Assembly (NCBI RefSeq): GCF_036231965.1
Contig: NZ_CP109499.1
Span: 124,001 to 188,000, forward strand
DNA: 64,000 nt
Direction of reading: 5' to 3'
DNA from: Streptomyces sp. NBC_01428
Lineage (GTDB): Bacteria; Actinomycetota; Actinomycetes; Streptomycetales; Streptomycetaceae
This document shows positions 27,304-36,126 of this stretch, piece by piece. Positions within the stretch are counted from its first letter, which is position 1; every line of letters begins with the position of its first letter. The position numbers and the translations under genes are program-made. The notes beneath the pieces are model-generated. The model had not been told where the DNA came from. It saw nothing but the letters and a program-made list of their open reading frames with translations, and did no database searches.

Positions 27304-30300
27304 GCACGCACAACGTGGAAGACGTCTACGGGCTCTCGCCCCTGCAGTTCGGGATGCTGTACCACTCGCTGGAGGACACGTCCGACACGCGTCCTTACAT
27401 GGTGCAGATGACGGAGGAGGTCGAAGGCCCCTTCGAGGACGCGCTGTTCGGACAGGCCTGGCAGCAACTCGTCGACCGGCACTCGATCCTGCGCAGCGCG
27501 TTCGTCTGGGAGGGCGTGTCGGAACCGGTGCAGGTGGTTCAGCGCAAGGCCCCCGTGCCCTTCGCGGTACGGGACCTGCGCGGCCTGCCCGACCAGGAGC
27601 GGCGGCTGGAGGCCTTCCTCGCGGAGGACTGGGAGCGCGGCTTCGACCTGTCACGGGCGCCGCTGGTGCGGGTGACCGTGCTGCGGACGGCGGAGGCACG
27701 GCGTTACGTCGTCTGGTCGTTCCACCACATCCTGCTCGACGGGTGGAGTGTGCAGATCCTCCAGAAGGAGTTGTTCGCCCTTTACCGTGGTCTGCTCGAC
27801 GGCACACCTGCCGCGCTGCCGCCGGCCGCCCCGTACCGCCGCTACATCGAGTGGCTCAACGCCCAACAGGGCGACGGATCAGCCGACTTCTGGAAGAAGT
27901 ACCTGGCTGGAGTAACCGAGCCGACCGACCTGCATGTGGACCGCGAGACCGGGGACACGGGCGTCGGAGAATGCGAGGTGGTCGCCTCCTCCGAACTCTT
28001 CGCGCAGGCCCGCGACTACGCCCGGTCCCAGCGGATCACGATGAACACCCTGGTGCAGGGTCTGTGGTCGATTCTCCTCTCCCGCTACAGCCGCCGCGAC
28101 GAGGTGCTGTTCGGTTCGACCATCTCGGGCCGCTCGATCGCACTGCCGGGTGTGGACTCGATGATGGGGCTGTTCATCAACACGCTTCCGGTACGCGGCC
28201 GGCTCACGGGCGACATGGGGGTCGCGGGCTGGCTGCGGGATCTCCAGGACGAGCAGTTGGAAATGCGGCAGTGGGAGTACTGCCACCTGGTCGACGTGCA
28301 GAAGCACAGCGGCATCGCACGCGGAGAGGCGCTGTTCCGGTCCATTCTGGTCTTCGAGAACTACCCCGTGGTGCAGAAGCCGTCGGACCTCCCCGAGGGT
28401 CTGACCCGGCGCCTGGTCAACTGCGTCGAGCGCACGGGATATCCGCTCACCCTGGTCGCGTCGGCGGGCCGCGCCCTGGAGTTCCGGTTCGTGTACGACC
28501 GGAGCCGGTTCGACGCGGCGACGATCGAACGGATGGCCGGCCACCTGCGCACCCTGCTGGAGTCCGTCGTGGCGGCTCCCGCGGCGCGCATCGCGGAGTT
28601 GAACATGCTCACGGAGCGGGAGCGGCAGGAGATCCTGGTCGACTGGAACGGCGTCACCGGCCCCTACCCCGACACCGCGACCATCCACTCCCTCATCGAG
28701 GACCGCGTCGCCACCGACCCGGACGCCATCGCCATCACCCACGGCGACCAGCAGTGGACGTTCGCACAGGTCAACGCCCGAGCCAATCAACTCGCCCACC
28801 ACCTGCGGGGAACGGGCATCACCCCGGACACACTGATCGCGGTCTGCCTGGACCGCTCCCCCGAGCTGATCGCGACGCTGCTCGGCATCATGAAAGCCGG
28901 CGCCGCCTTCGTCCCCCTCGACCCCGACTACCCCACCGACCGCATCACCTACATGGTCAACGACGCCCAGGCGCCCCTCATCATCACCAGCAGCAACCAC
29001 ACCGACCGGCTCCCCGCAGACACCCCACGCCTCCTCGTCGACAGCGAATGGCCCCAGGGACCCGTCGAGAATCCCGCACCATTGGCCTCCCCGGACGACC
29101 TCGCCTACATCATCTACACCTCAGGCTCCACCGGCCGCCCCAAAGGCGTCGCCCTCGAACACCGCGGCGTCGTCAACTACCTCCACTGGTGCGACCAGAA
29201 CTACCCCGTCACCGACCCCGACGGGATCGGGACAATCCTGTATTCCTCCGTCACCTTCGACCTCACCATCACCGCCCTGTTCCTCCCCCTCATCCAGGGC
29301 ACCCAGCTCGCCATCCCCGAACTCCAGCCCGGCCAGAGCGCATTCGACGCAGCCATCGACCTCATCCTCACCGACGTCCCCATCAGCTTCCTCAAAGCCA
29401 CCCCCTCCCACCTGGAAATCCTCGCCGCCCACCTCACCACCCGCCAGGCCACCCACCACATCACCACCATCGTCGCCGGCGGCGAAAACCTCACCCCCGC
29501 CCTCGTCTCACAACTCCTCGACACCAGCACCACGACCACAACCATCTCCAACGAATACGGCGCGACCGAAGGCTCCGTCGCCAACGTCATGAGCCTCACC
29601 ACCACCCCCGACCCCAACGGCAACACCACCACCCTCGGCCGACCCATCACCAACACCACCACCTACGTCCTCGACCACCACAACCAACCCGCCCCCATCG
29701 GCATCCCCGGACACGCCCTCCTCGGCGGCATCTGCCTCGCCCGCAACTACCACAACCGACCCCAACTCACCGAACAACGCTTCACCCCCAACCCCCTCCC
29801 CATCACCCACGACCCCCGCACCTACCACACCGGCGACCTCGTCACCTGGCGACCCGACGGCACCCTCGAATTCACCGGCCGCATCGACAACCAGATCAAA
29901 CTCCGCGGCTACCGCATCGAACTCGGCGAAATCGAAAACGCCCTCACCACCCACCCCCACATCCACACCACCACCATCACCCTCCGCGAAGACACCCCCG
30001 GCAACAAACAACTCACCGCATACATCGTCACGAACGAGCCGGTCGACAACGACGCCCTGCGCGCACACCTCCGGCAGCAGCTCCCGGACTACATGGTCCC
30101 GTCGACCTACGTGACACTCGATCAGCTGCCGCTCACCCCCAACGGCAAGGTCGACACCAAGGCCCTCCCCGCCCCCGGATCGGAACGCCCCGAACTCGGC
30201 AACGCCTACACCGCCCCCCGCACCGACACCGAGCGCATTCTGGCGGCCATCTGGGTGGACATCCTCGGCATCGAGACCGTCGGTGTCCACGACAACTTCT

Positions 30301-31289
30301 TCGCACTCGGCGGGCAGTCGATCAGCGCGGTGCGGATGGTGTCGCGGATCCGGGAGGCCGGGCTGCCCATCGCCCTCCAGCAGATCATGCGGCATCCGAC
30401 GGTGGCCGGTCTGGCCGCCGCGCTGGACGCACCGGAGATGCGGGCCGAGACCGACGGCGGGCTGGTCGTCCTGCTCTCGTCCGAGGACGACCCCGCTCTG
30501 CCCCGGCTGTTCTGCGTGCATCCCGGAGGCGGCAGCACCCATCCGTACCGGGCGCTCGCGCAGCGCCTGGCCGGGGCGTTCACCGTGTACGGGGTCCAGG
30601 CGCCGGGGCTGAACGCGGGTGAGTCGCCGCTCGTCGGCTTCGAGGACATCGCGGACCGGTACTGGCGGGAGATCCGCCGGGTGCAGCCGGAGGGCCCGTG
30701 CACGATCCTCGGCTGGTCGACCGGCGCGGTGATCGCGCACGCGATGGGGGTGCGTGACCCGCGGGCGGTGGCCGCCCTGCTGCTGTTGGAGCCTGCGGTC
30801 ACCGGGGCTGACCAGCAGGACCGGTTCCAGCGGCACGCCGAGGTGTACCGCCGGGTGCACGACCTGTGGCGGCTCGGTCAGGACCAGGCCGGCGTCCAAC
30901 GTGCCGCCACGGAGCGGGAGATGAAGCGTCTGGCTCCGGAGATGAACATCGAGGAGTCGGCGATCACGCTCGACGAGTGGCTGCCCTACGCGGTCCTGGA
31001 GGCCGAGGTCCGCTCACTCGCCGCCTACCGTCCCGCGAGCTCGGCGGTTCCCGCGACACTGTTCGTCAGCGACACCGTGCGTGACGGCAGCGGCGACGAG
31101 GTGCCGCAGGCCCGGTATGTCGCCCACTGGAGCAGGCTCTACCCGCTGGGCCTGGACATCCGCCCGATGCCGGGTCGCCATATGGAGATGGTCAAGGGTG
31201 AGGAGCAGTTGTCCGTGGTGGCCGCGGCGGTACGAGCGGCCGTGACGGACGGCGCCGGCCGGGAGGCCGGGGTGCTGTTGCCGGCCTGA
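27300..31289 (+). CDS. NRPS termination module, domains C-A-T-TE (Asn-type)
   Basis: A 1,329-residue synthetase. The C domain (10-430) starts DVYGLSPLQFGMLYHSL and has FHHILLDGWS, the pattern of C domains that accept a D-residue donor, as expected directly after the E domain of the preceding protein. A (433-920) carries the same D-L-T-K-V-G-E-V-A-K code. T is LGGQSIS near 1000. The type I thioesterase (1053-1320) has RLFCVHPGGGSTHPY, nucleophile motif GWSTG (about 1138) and catalytic His in PGRHMEM (about 1293). It releases the finished peptide by hydrolysis or cyclisation; which one cannot be told. The ATG overlaps the stop of the upstream NRPS. A terminator hairpin follows the stop, so this is the last gene of the transcript. 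Confidence 0.94.
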   Translation: MSTHNVEDVYGLSPLQFGMLYHSLEDTSDTRPYMVQMTEEVEGPFEDALFGQAWQQLVDRHSILRSAFVWEGVSEPVQVVQRKAPVPFAVRDLRGLPDQERRLEAFLAEDWERGFDLSRAPLVRVTVLRTAEARRYVVWSFHHILLDGWSVQILQKELFALYRGLLDGTPAALPPAAPYRRYIEWLNAQQGDGSADFWKKYLAGVTEPTDLHVDRETGDTGVGECEVVASSELFAQARDYARSQRITMNTLVQGLWSILLSRYSRRDEVLFGSTISGRSIALPGVDSMMGLFINTLPVRGRLTGDMGVAGWLRDLQDEQLEMRQWEYCHLVDVQKHSGIARGEALFRSILVFENYPVVQKPSDLPEGLTRRLVNCVERTGYPLTLVASAGRALEFRFVYDRSRFDAATIERMAGHLRTLLESVVAAPAARIAELNMLTERERQEILVDWNGVTGPYPDTATIHSLIEDRVATDPDAIAITHGDQQWTFAQVNARANQLAHHLRGTGITPDTLIAVCLDRSPELIATLLGIMKAGAAFVPLDPDYPTDRITYMVNDAQAPLIITSSNHTDRLPADTPRLLVDSEWPQGPVENPAPLASPDDLAYIIYTSGSTGRPKGVALEHRGVVNYLHWCDQNYPVTDPDGIGTILYSSVTFDLTITALFLPLIQGTQLAIPELQPGQSAFDAAIDLILTDVPISFLKATPSHLEILAAHLTTRQATHHITTIVAGGENLTPALVSQLLDTSTTTTTISNEYGATEGSVANVMSLTTTPDPNGNTTTLGRPITNTTTYVLDHHNQPAPIGIPGHALLGGICLARNYHNRPQLTEQRFTPNPLPITHDPRTYHTGDLVTWRPDGTLEFTGRIDNQIKLRGYRIELGEIENALTTHPHIHTTTITLREDTPGNKQLTAYIVTNEPVDNDALRAHLRQQLPDYMVPSTYVTLDQLPLTPNGKVDTKALPAPGSERPELGNAYTAPRTDTERILAAIWVDILGIETVGVHDNFFALGGQSISAVRMVSRIREAGLPIALQQIMRHPTVAGLAAALDAPEMRAETDGGLVVLLSSEDDPALPRLFCVHPGGGSTHPYRALAQRLAGAFTVYGVQAPGLNAGESPLVGFEDIADRYWREIRRVQPEGPCTILGWSTGAVIAHAMGVRDPRAVAALLLLEPAVTGADQQDRFQRHAEVYRRVHDLWRLGQDQAGVQRAATEREMKRLAPEMNIEESAITLDEWLPYAVLEAEVRSLAAYRPASSAVPATLFVSDTVRDGSGDEVPQARYVAHWSRLYPLGLDIRPMPGRHMEMVKGEEQLSVVAAAVRAAVTDGAGREAGVLLPA
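28596..30023 (+). repeat. Adenylation-domain repeat, copy 3
   Basis: Third copy of the 1,428-bp unit. It differs from copy 2 by few residues (VNERANQ/VNARANQ, HSNRL/HTDRL, EFIGR/EFTGR). The flanking C domain of this gene is of another subtype, so the repeat boundaries follow the A domain itself. Confidence 0.9.
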
Positions 31290-31303
31290 CGGGTACCGCA
31301 CGG

Positions 31304-31343
31304 CGAAGAGCCGCCCTCCGCTCACGCGGGGGGCGGCTCTTCG
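31304..31343 (+). terminator. Terminator of the NRPS transcript
   Basis: CGAAGAGCCGCCC (31304-31316) pairs with GGGCGGCTCTTCG (31331-31343), a perfect 13-bp stem with extra pairs toward the loop, 15 bp after the NRPS stop. Confidence 0.85.
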
Positions 31344-31742
31344 TTGTCGGGGGCCCGACGGCCGCCAGGGGTTGGGCTCGTGGTCCCGGCGGCCCTGTCA
31401 GGAGAGGGTTGGCGAGCAGGTGGATCTGTTCCACGGCACGGTGGTTGGAGGCCCGCCGGTGGGCGTCGCCGCTCCGGCCGGACTCTCTCTCGCGTGATGG
31501 CCGGGCCGCGCGGTCCCGGTTCGCGACCACCGGGCGCTCACCGTCCGCGGCGCCGCCCGAGGTGGACGAAGGATCGCCCACCCCAGCGTCGCGGGTCCGG
31601 TCCGAACGTGGAGGTGTCCGCCTCGTGCGCGTTCCGTGGTGCGCCCTGGCCTGCGGGGCAGTCGGCATCTCTCCCTCACGGGTGCCGACGGCGGCCTTGA
31701 CCGCGGGCTCCGCCGTCCACCTCACGTGCGTACACGCCGGAA

Positions 31743-31797
31743 CGCCCCGGTCCCGGGTCCCCTCCGATGGGAGCGGAGGGGACCCGGGACCGGGGCG
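31743..31797 (-). terminator. 24-bp perfect hairpin terminator of the precursor operon
   Basis: The left arm 31743-31766 (starts CGCCCCGGTCCCGGG) is the exact inverse complement of 31774-31797, with a 7-nt loop (ATGGGAG). It lies 27 bp past the stop of the SbnB-like gene, the last gene of the leftward operon. Confidence 0.88.
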
Positions 31798-31823
31798 AAG
31801 AGGGTCGACGCGCGGTGGTCAGT

Positions 31824-32831
31824 TCACCAGCGGGTCAACTCGGGGAAGAAGTTGGGCACTTCGGTGGTGCGGCCGGCGTCCAGGGCGGTGCGGTAGATGT
31901 GGCAGCCGACCGCCAGGTCCAGGACGCCGAGGCCGAACGGCGAGAAGACGGTGGGGCGGTCGCGGTCGAGGGTGACCGTGCCGCGCAGGACGTCGGCGAG
32001 GGTGCCGTCGATGAAGTCGCGGGTGCCGTACTCCGTCTCGGTGAGGTGGGGGGAGGTCTGGGCTTTGAGGCAGTGGTCGATGTCGTCCACGATGTTGTGG
32101 CACTTGACCATGACCGTGGGGTGGATGTCGCGCAGGGACAGGTTCAGGATGAGCTGGTCCGGCAGCAGGGTCTGGCCGTCCGCGAGCCAGGGCGCCGGCG
32201 CGGTGGTGGCGAGGACCACCAGGTCGGCGGTGGCCAGGGCGTCGTCGATCTCGGACACGGCTCTGGCCTGCCAACCGTGGGTGTCGGTCGCGTAGGCGGC
32301 GAACTTCTCGGCGTACGCCTCCACATGGTCGTGGACGAGGCACTCGCGGACGTTGAGTCCACGGGCGGCGAGGAAGTCGGAGACCGTGCGGCCGATGATG
32401 CCGGCGCCGACGAAGAGGACCGTGCGGGGCGCCTCGTCGGGGGCCAGCGTCTCCACGGCGAGCGCGGCGGAGGCGGCCGTGCGGGCGGCGCTGATGCGGG
32501 ACGCTTCGAGGCAGGCGAACGGGTAGCCGGTCTCCGCGTCGTTGAGGAGCAGCACGGCGGAGGCGCGGGGAAGGTTCTGCCGCACGTTCTCCGGGTAGCT
32601 GGCGATCCACTTCAGGCCGGACACCGGTGCCTCGCCGCCCAGGTGGGCGGGGAGGGCGATGATGCGGGCGCCGGGGTTGTCGGGGAAGCGCAGGAAGTAG
32701 CTGTCCGGGTTCACGGTGGCGCCGCGGCTGTGCTGGAGATAGGTGTCCCGCACGATCTCCAGGATCTCCGACGGCGCGGAGGTGATGACGTCCTGGGCGA
32801 CGGTGCCGTCGATCACGTGAAAAGTCGACAT
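31824..32831 (-). CDS. 2,3-diaminopropionate biosynthesis dehydrogenase, SbnB-like (ornithine cyclodeaminase family)
   Basis: A 335-residue protein of the ornithine cyclodeaminase/mu-crystallin fold with the NAD-binding glycine motif VLFVGAGIIGRTV near residue 190. Segments NPDSYFLRFPDNPGARIIALPAHL and GLKWIASYPENV are typical of SbnB. SbnB oxidatively splits N-(1-amino-1-carboxy-2-ethyl)-glutamate, made by SbnA, to give L-2,3-diaminopropionate and 2-oxoglutarate with NAD. The ATG at 32831 has AAAGG about 10 bp upstream. It lies 42 bp after the SbnA-like gene in the same operon. The pairing of the two and the Dap-type A domain make the role very likely; a methyl-Dap variant cannot be excluded. 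Confidence 0.9.
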   Translation of the reverse strand: MSTFHVIDGTVAQDVITSAPSEILEIVRDTYLQHSRGATVNPDSYFLRFPDNPGARIIALPAHLGGEAPVSGLKWIASYPENVRQNLPRASAVLLLNDAETGYPFACLEASRISAARTAASAALAVETLAPDEAPRTVLFVGAGIIGRTVSDFLAARGLNVRECLVHDHVEAYAEKFAAYATDTHGWQARAVSEIDDALATADLVVLATTAPAPWLADGQTLLPDQLILNLSLRDIHPTVMVKCHNIVDDIDHCLKAQTSPHLTETEYGTRDFIDGTLADVLRGTVTLDRDRPTVFSPFGLGVLDLAVGCHIYRTALDAGRTTEVPNFFPELTRW

Positions 32832-32873
32832 CGGTGGGTGCCTTTCGCGGATGGGAGGGGTGCGGGACGGTGA

Positions 32874-33821
32874 TCAGGCGAGGACACCGAGGTGTTGTCC
32901 CACCCAGGCGTCGTTGTAGACCGTGCCGAGGTAGCGTTCGCCGAGGTCGGGTGAGATCGCGGCGATGCGTGAGCCGGGCGGGAACGCGTCGGCGTACTGC
33001 CGGATCGCGGCCAGGACGGATCCGGTGGAGCCGCCGACCAGGAGCCCGTGGGTGCGGGCGAGCAGCCGGCACTCGTGGACCGCGTCCTCCTCCGCGACGA
33101 GCACGACCTCGTCGGCGAGGCCGGGTTCGAACAGTTCCGGGACACGGCTGGCGCCGAGGCCGGGGATGCGGCGGGGTCCGGGCGGGGCGCCGAAGATGAT
33201 GGAGCCCAGGGCGTCGACGGCGACGATCCGGGTGTCCGGGGAGTACTCGCGCAGGTAGCGGGAGCAGCCGACGAACGTGCCGGTGGAGCCCGCGCCGACG
33301 AACAGGTAGTCGATGTGCTGGAGTTCCTTGAGCAGGGTGCGCGCGGTCTGCTCGTAGTGGGCTCGGGGGTTGGCCGGGTTGGCGTACTGGTTGAGCCACA
33401 CCATGGACGGGTCGGCCTCGACGCGCCGCCGGATGTGGGCGATGCGGGACTGGAGGAAGCCGCCGTTGGCGTCGACGGTGTCCACGACGACGACCTCGGC
33501 TCCGAGGGCGCGCATGTGGTCGATGCTGGTGGCGTTGGTGTTGGGGTCGACCACGCAGGTGAAGGGGTATCCCTTGGTGGCGCAGATGGAGCTGAGAGCG
33601 ATGCCGAGGTTCCCGGAGGACGACTCGATGACGCGGGCACCGGGGGTGAGGACCTCACGGTGCTCGGCGTCCTCGACCAGGCTGAGGGCCGTCTTGAGCT
33701 TGACCGAGCCGGCCGGGTTGAGACCCTCGATCTTGAGGAAGACGTCGGCGCCCGGTACCACGCGGGTCAGACGGACGAAGAGGTCGTCGGTGACCAGCTC
33801 GTAGGTGTGTTCGTAGATCAT
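32874..33821 (-). CDS. 2,3-diaminopropionate biosynthesis synthase, SbnA-like (PLP, cysteine-synthase fold)
   Basis: A 315-residue fold-type II PLP enzyme. The PLP lysine lies in NPAGSVKLKTALSL (Lys in GSVK, about residue 40), the substrate loop is ESSSGNLGIALS, and the phosphate loop is GAGSTGTFVG. SVK in place of the SIKDR of ordinary cysteine synthases is characteristic of SbnA and VioB, which join O-phospho-L-serine with glutamate to form the SbnB substrate. The ATG (33821-33819) overlaps the TGA of the preceding gene (ATGA), so translation is coupled. Together with SbnB it supplies Dap to the NRPS. Confidence 0.9.
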   Translation of the reverse strand: MIYEHTYELVTDDLFVRLTRVVPGADVFLKIEGLNPAGSVKLKTALSLVEDAEHREVLTPGARVIESSSGNLGIALSSICATKGYPFTCVVDPNTNATSIDHMRALGAEVVVVDTVDANGGFLQSRIAHIRRRVEADPSMVWLNQYANPANPRAHYEQTARTLLKELQHIDYLFVGAGSTGTFVGCSRYLREYSPDTRIVAVDALGSIIFGAPPGPRRIPGLGASRVPELFEPGLADEVVLVAEEDAVHECRLLARTHGLLVGGSTGSVLAAIRQYADAFPPGSRIAAISPDLGERYLGTVYNDAWVGQHLGVLA

Positions 33822-35041
33822 GACTCGGGCCTCCACAGGTCCTCGGGCCCGGTCTCGTCCGCCGCGTATCTGCCGAGCGAGCTGACGGCCATGCGCATCT
33901 CCAGGGCCATGGCGTCCAGGAGACGTTCGAGCCCGTGGTCCGGATCCTCGTCGGCGGCGACCAGGGCGGCGCGGCCGAGGCCGACGGCGCGGGCGCCGAG
34001 GGCGAGCAGTTTGACGGCGCGGATGCCGTCCCAGACGCGTCCGCTGGCGAGCAGGGTGTGGTCGGCGGGATCCACCCGGCGCAGGCACTCGGCCAGCGGC
34101 AGTCCGACGTGGCCGAGGAAGCCGGTGGGGGCCCAGCCGGTTCCGCCCTCGGCTCCGTCGACGGTGACGGCGTGGGCGCCCGCCTCCCAGGCGATGGCGG
34201 CGGCACGGCCGACGTCCCGGCCGGGGAAGAGCTTCACCCAGCAGCGGGCGCGCGGGTAGTTGTTGCGCATGAGCTGGATCTGCCGGCGGAAGATCTCGTC
34301 GGTGAAGGTGCCGGGACTGGAGCAGCGCAGGACCGCTCCCCCGTCGGGGGCGAGGCGTTCGACGGCGTACTGCCCGTCGAGGTCTGCGGCGGCCGCCTCG
34401 CTGATCATGGTGAGGCCGCCGAGGCCGGGCTTGGCGCCCTGGCCGACCTTCATCTCGAAGCCGAGGCGGCCGGTGGTGAGGAGTCCGGAGACGGCGGGGT
34501 CGCTGTAGACCTGGTTCCAGACCTCGGAGTCGGCGTCCTCGGTGCTCTGCTGGACGCAGACGCCGCCGACGCCGTCGGGGAGTTCCTCGCAGTAGGCGAG
34601 GATGCGTTCGAGCAGGCCCTTGCGGTGGTCGTCACCGCTGCTGCGGAAGCCGTTCATCGGTGCGACGTTCTCGCCGATGACCATGGGGATGCCGAGGCGT
34701 CCTGCCTGGCGGCTGAGGGCGAGACTGGTGCCGGCGACGCGGGTGGAGCCGAGGGCCGACACGTACACGGGCACGGGGGCGTCGAAGCCGCCGAGGGCGG
34801 TGGTGAGGCGGACGTCGGAGTAGAGGGGTTCGCGGCCGAGGTCGATGAGTTTGGCGAGGCGGCCGGGCATGAAGACGGGCGGGGCCAGGCGCAGGGCGTC
34901 GATCTCGTCGCCCGGCTCGCGGGTTCCGCCGAAGACGGCGGTGCCGTAGCTGTCGGCCGGCGGGAAGACGGCGGCGGCTCCGTCACGGGCACGGGCGCGG
35001 ATGGCGTCCTCGGGCAGGCCGGGTGCGGTCAGGTACGTCAC
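33818..35041 (-). CDS. FMN-dependent glutamate-synthase-like (GltB central/FMN domain) protein
   Basis: A 407-residue single-domain protein resembling the FMN-binding TIM barrel of glutamate synthase. It has VYVSALGSTRVAG, MVIGENVAPMNG, GQGAKPGLGG (the GltB GxGAKPGxGG segment), WVKLFPGRDVG, and AVTVDGAEGGTGWAPTGFLGHVGLPL, matching the DGGTGAS..HxGxP substrate and FMN loop. It lacks the glutaminase domain and the Fe-S Cys cluster. GTG at 35041 overlaps the TGA of the upstream gene (GTGA), fixing the start. In this operon it may reduce an imine or move an amino group during unusual amino acid formation, or renew glutamate for SbnA and glutamate mutase. The reaction is unknown; the fold is clear. 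Confidence 0.78.
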   Translation of the reverse strand: MTYLTAPGLPEDAIRARARDGAAAVFPPADSYGTAVFGGTREPGDEIDALRLAPPVFMPGRLAKLIDLGREPLYSDVRLTTALGGFDAPVPVYVSALGSTRVAGTSLALSRQAGRLGIPMVIGENVAPMNGFRSSGDDHRKGLLERILAYCEELPDGVGGVCVQQSTEDADSEVWNQVYSDPAVSGLLTTGRLGFEMKVGQGAKPGLGGLTMISEAAAADLDGQYAVERLAPDGGAVLRCSSPGTFTDEIFRRQIQLMRNNYPRARCWVKLFPGRDVGRAAAIAWEAGAHAVTVDGAEGGTGWAPTGFLGHVGLPLAECLRRVDPADHTLLASGRVWDGIRAVKLLALGARAVGLGRAALVAADEDPDHGLERLLDAMALEMRMAVSSLGRYAADETGPEDLWRPES

Positions 35042-36054
35042 GGGGACACGACCCCCGCGAGCTTCGGGAAGGCCGTGGCCTGCCAGACGGAGTCGAGGCC
35101 GGCGACCCAGCGGGTGAGGCGTTCCAGGCCGATGCCGAAGCCGGCGCTGCGGGGGATGCCGTGGCGGGCGACGTCGAGGTACCAGGCGTACTTGGAGGGG
35201 TTCTCGCCGGTTTCCCGCATCCGGGTGACCAGGGTGGCGTACTCGTTCTCGCGCTGGCTGCCGCTGCACAGTTCGCCGCAGGACTCGGGAGCGATCAGGT
35301 CGAAGTTGAGCAGGGTGCCGGGCTCGGCGGGGCTCTCCTTGTCGTAGAAGCCGCGGGAGCCCTTGGGGTAGCCGACGATGAAGAACGGGGCGTCGGCCTG
35401 GCGGGAGATGCGCTCCTCGGCCTCCCACTCGATCTCCGTGCCGGCGGCCTGCGGGTAGCCGTCGGCGCGCAGACGTTCGACGACCTCGCCGTGCGGGACG
35501 CGGGCGAAGGGTTCGGCGACGAAACGGCGCAGGGTGTCCGGGTCCCGGCCGAGGACGGCGAGTTCGGCGCCGCACTCGTCGGCGACGGTGGTGACGGCGT
35601 GGCGGACCAGGCCTTCGGCGATGTCCATGGCGTCGTCGCGGGTGGCACCGGCGTATTCGACGTCGATCTGCCGGAACTCGGAGAGGTGGCGGTGGGTCGA
35701 GCTCGTCTCGACGGGCTCCAGGCGGACGTTGGGCGCGACGAGGAAGATGCGGTCGTAGGCGAGCAGGGACGCCTGCTTGTAGAGGATGGCGCTGGTCATC
35801 AGCTTGTAGCGGTGGCCGTAGTAGTCGACGTCCACCTGCTTGGCACCGCGCGATCCGGGGTCGGTGACGGGGCCGATGATCGGGTGGGACATCTCCACCG
35901 CGTCGTCGGCACGGAGGTAGGCCCGGGCACCGGCGACCAGGGCCTGCTGGACGCGCAGGGCGGCCCTGGTGCGCGGGTCGCGCAGGTGTTCCAGGGGTGC
36001 GGGCAGAGCCGGCGCGGCGGCGAAGGCCAGGGGGTGCTCGATCTGGAGTGTCAT
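35038..36054 (-). CDS. AsnA/AsnRS-like class II ligase, probable amino-acid amidase (ATP-dependent)
   Basis: A 338-residue class II aminoacyl-tRNA-synthetase catalytic domain without the N-terminal anticodon-binding OB fold. Segments fit AsnRS and its archaeal paralogue asparagine synthetase AsnA: YKLMTSAILYKQASLLAYDRIFLVAPNVRLEPVETS.THRHLSEF (motif 2 region), SGSQRENEY, KYAWYLDVARHGIPRSAGFGIGLERLTRW (motif 3). Archaeal AsnA activates Asp with ATP and uses ammonia to make Asn. Here, next to glutamate mutase genes and with Asn-type A domains in the NRPSs, the likely role is amidation of 3-methylaspartate to 3-methylasparagine. This is inference; it could also act on Asp itself, or form another amide or carrier-bound ester. 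It has AAGGAA just before the ATG, and its stop overlaps the next start. Confidence 0.8.
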   Translation of the reverse strand: MTLQIEHPLAFAAAPALPAPLEHLRDPRTRAALRVQQALVAGARAYLRADDAVEMSHPIIGPVTDPGSRGAKQVDVDYYGHRYKLMTSAILYKQASLLAYDRIFLVAPNVRLEPVETSSTHRHLSEFRQIDVEYAGATRDDAMDIAEGLVRHAVTTVADECGAELAVLGRDPDTLRRFVAEPFARVPHGEVVERLRADGYPQAAGTEIEWEAEERISRQADAPFFIVGYPKGSRGFYDKESPAEPGTLLNFDLIAPESCGELCSGSQRENEYATLVTRMRETGENPSKYAWYLDVARHGIPRSAGFGIGLERLTRWVAGLDSVWQATAFPKLAGVVSP

Positions 36055-36126
36055 GTCGTTCCTTGTCCGGTCGACGTACGGATCACCGGCCCGGGAAGGG
36101 CTGCGGAGAGGGAGGGTGACAAGCGG

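Larger units (their letters stand above)
31290..31823. other. Convergent intergenic region with two terminators
   Basis: Between the rightward NRPS gene and the leftward precursor operon. Apart from two hairpins, the middle (31345-31740) holds only compositional open frames; I see no gene. Confidence 0.6.

Noticed and set aside
12607..31289. Calling the product a calcium-dependent lipopeptide because methyl-Asp and Dap genes occur in such clusters.
   Set aside because: No fatty-acyl ligase or acyl carrier is seen, the A codes are Asn- not Asp-type, and the first C domain is truncated.
35038..36054. A housekeeping asparaginyl-tRNA synthetase.
   Set aside because: It lacks the anticodon-binding domain and is locked in a precursor operon by overlapping start and stop codons.
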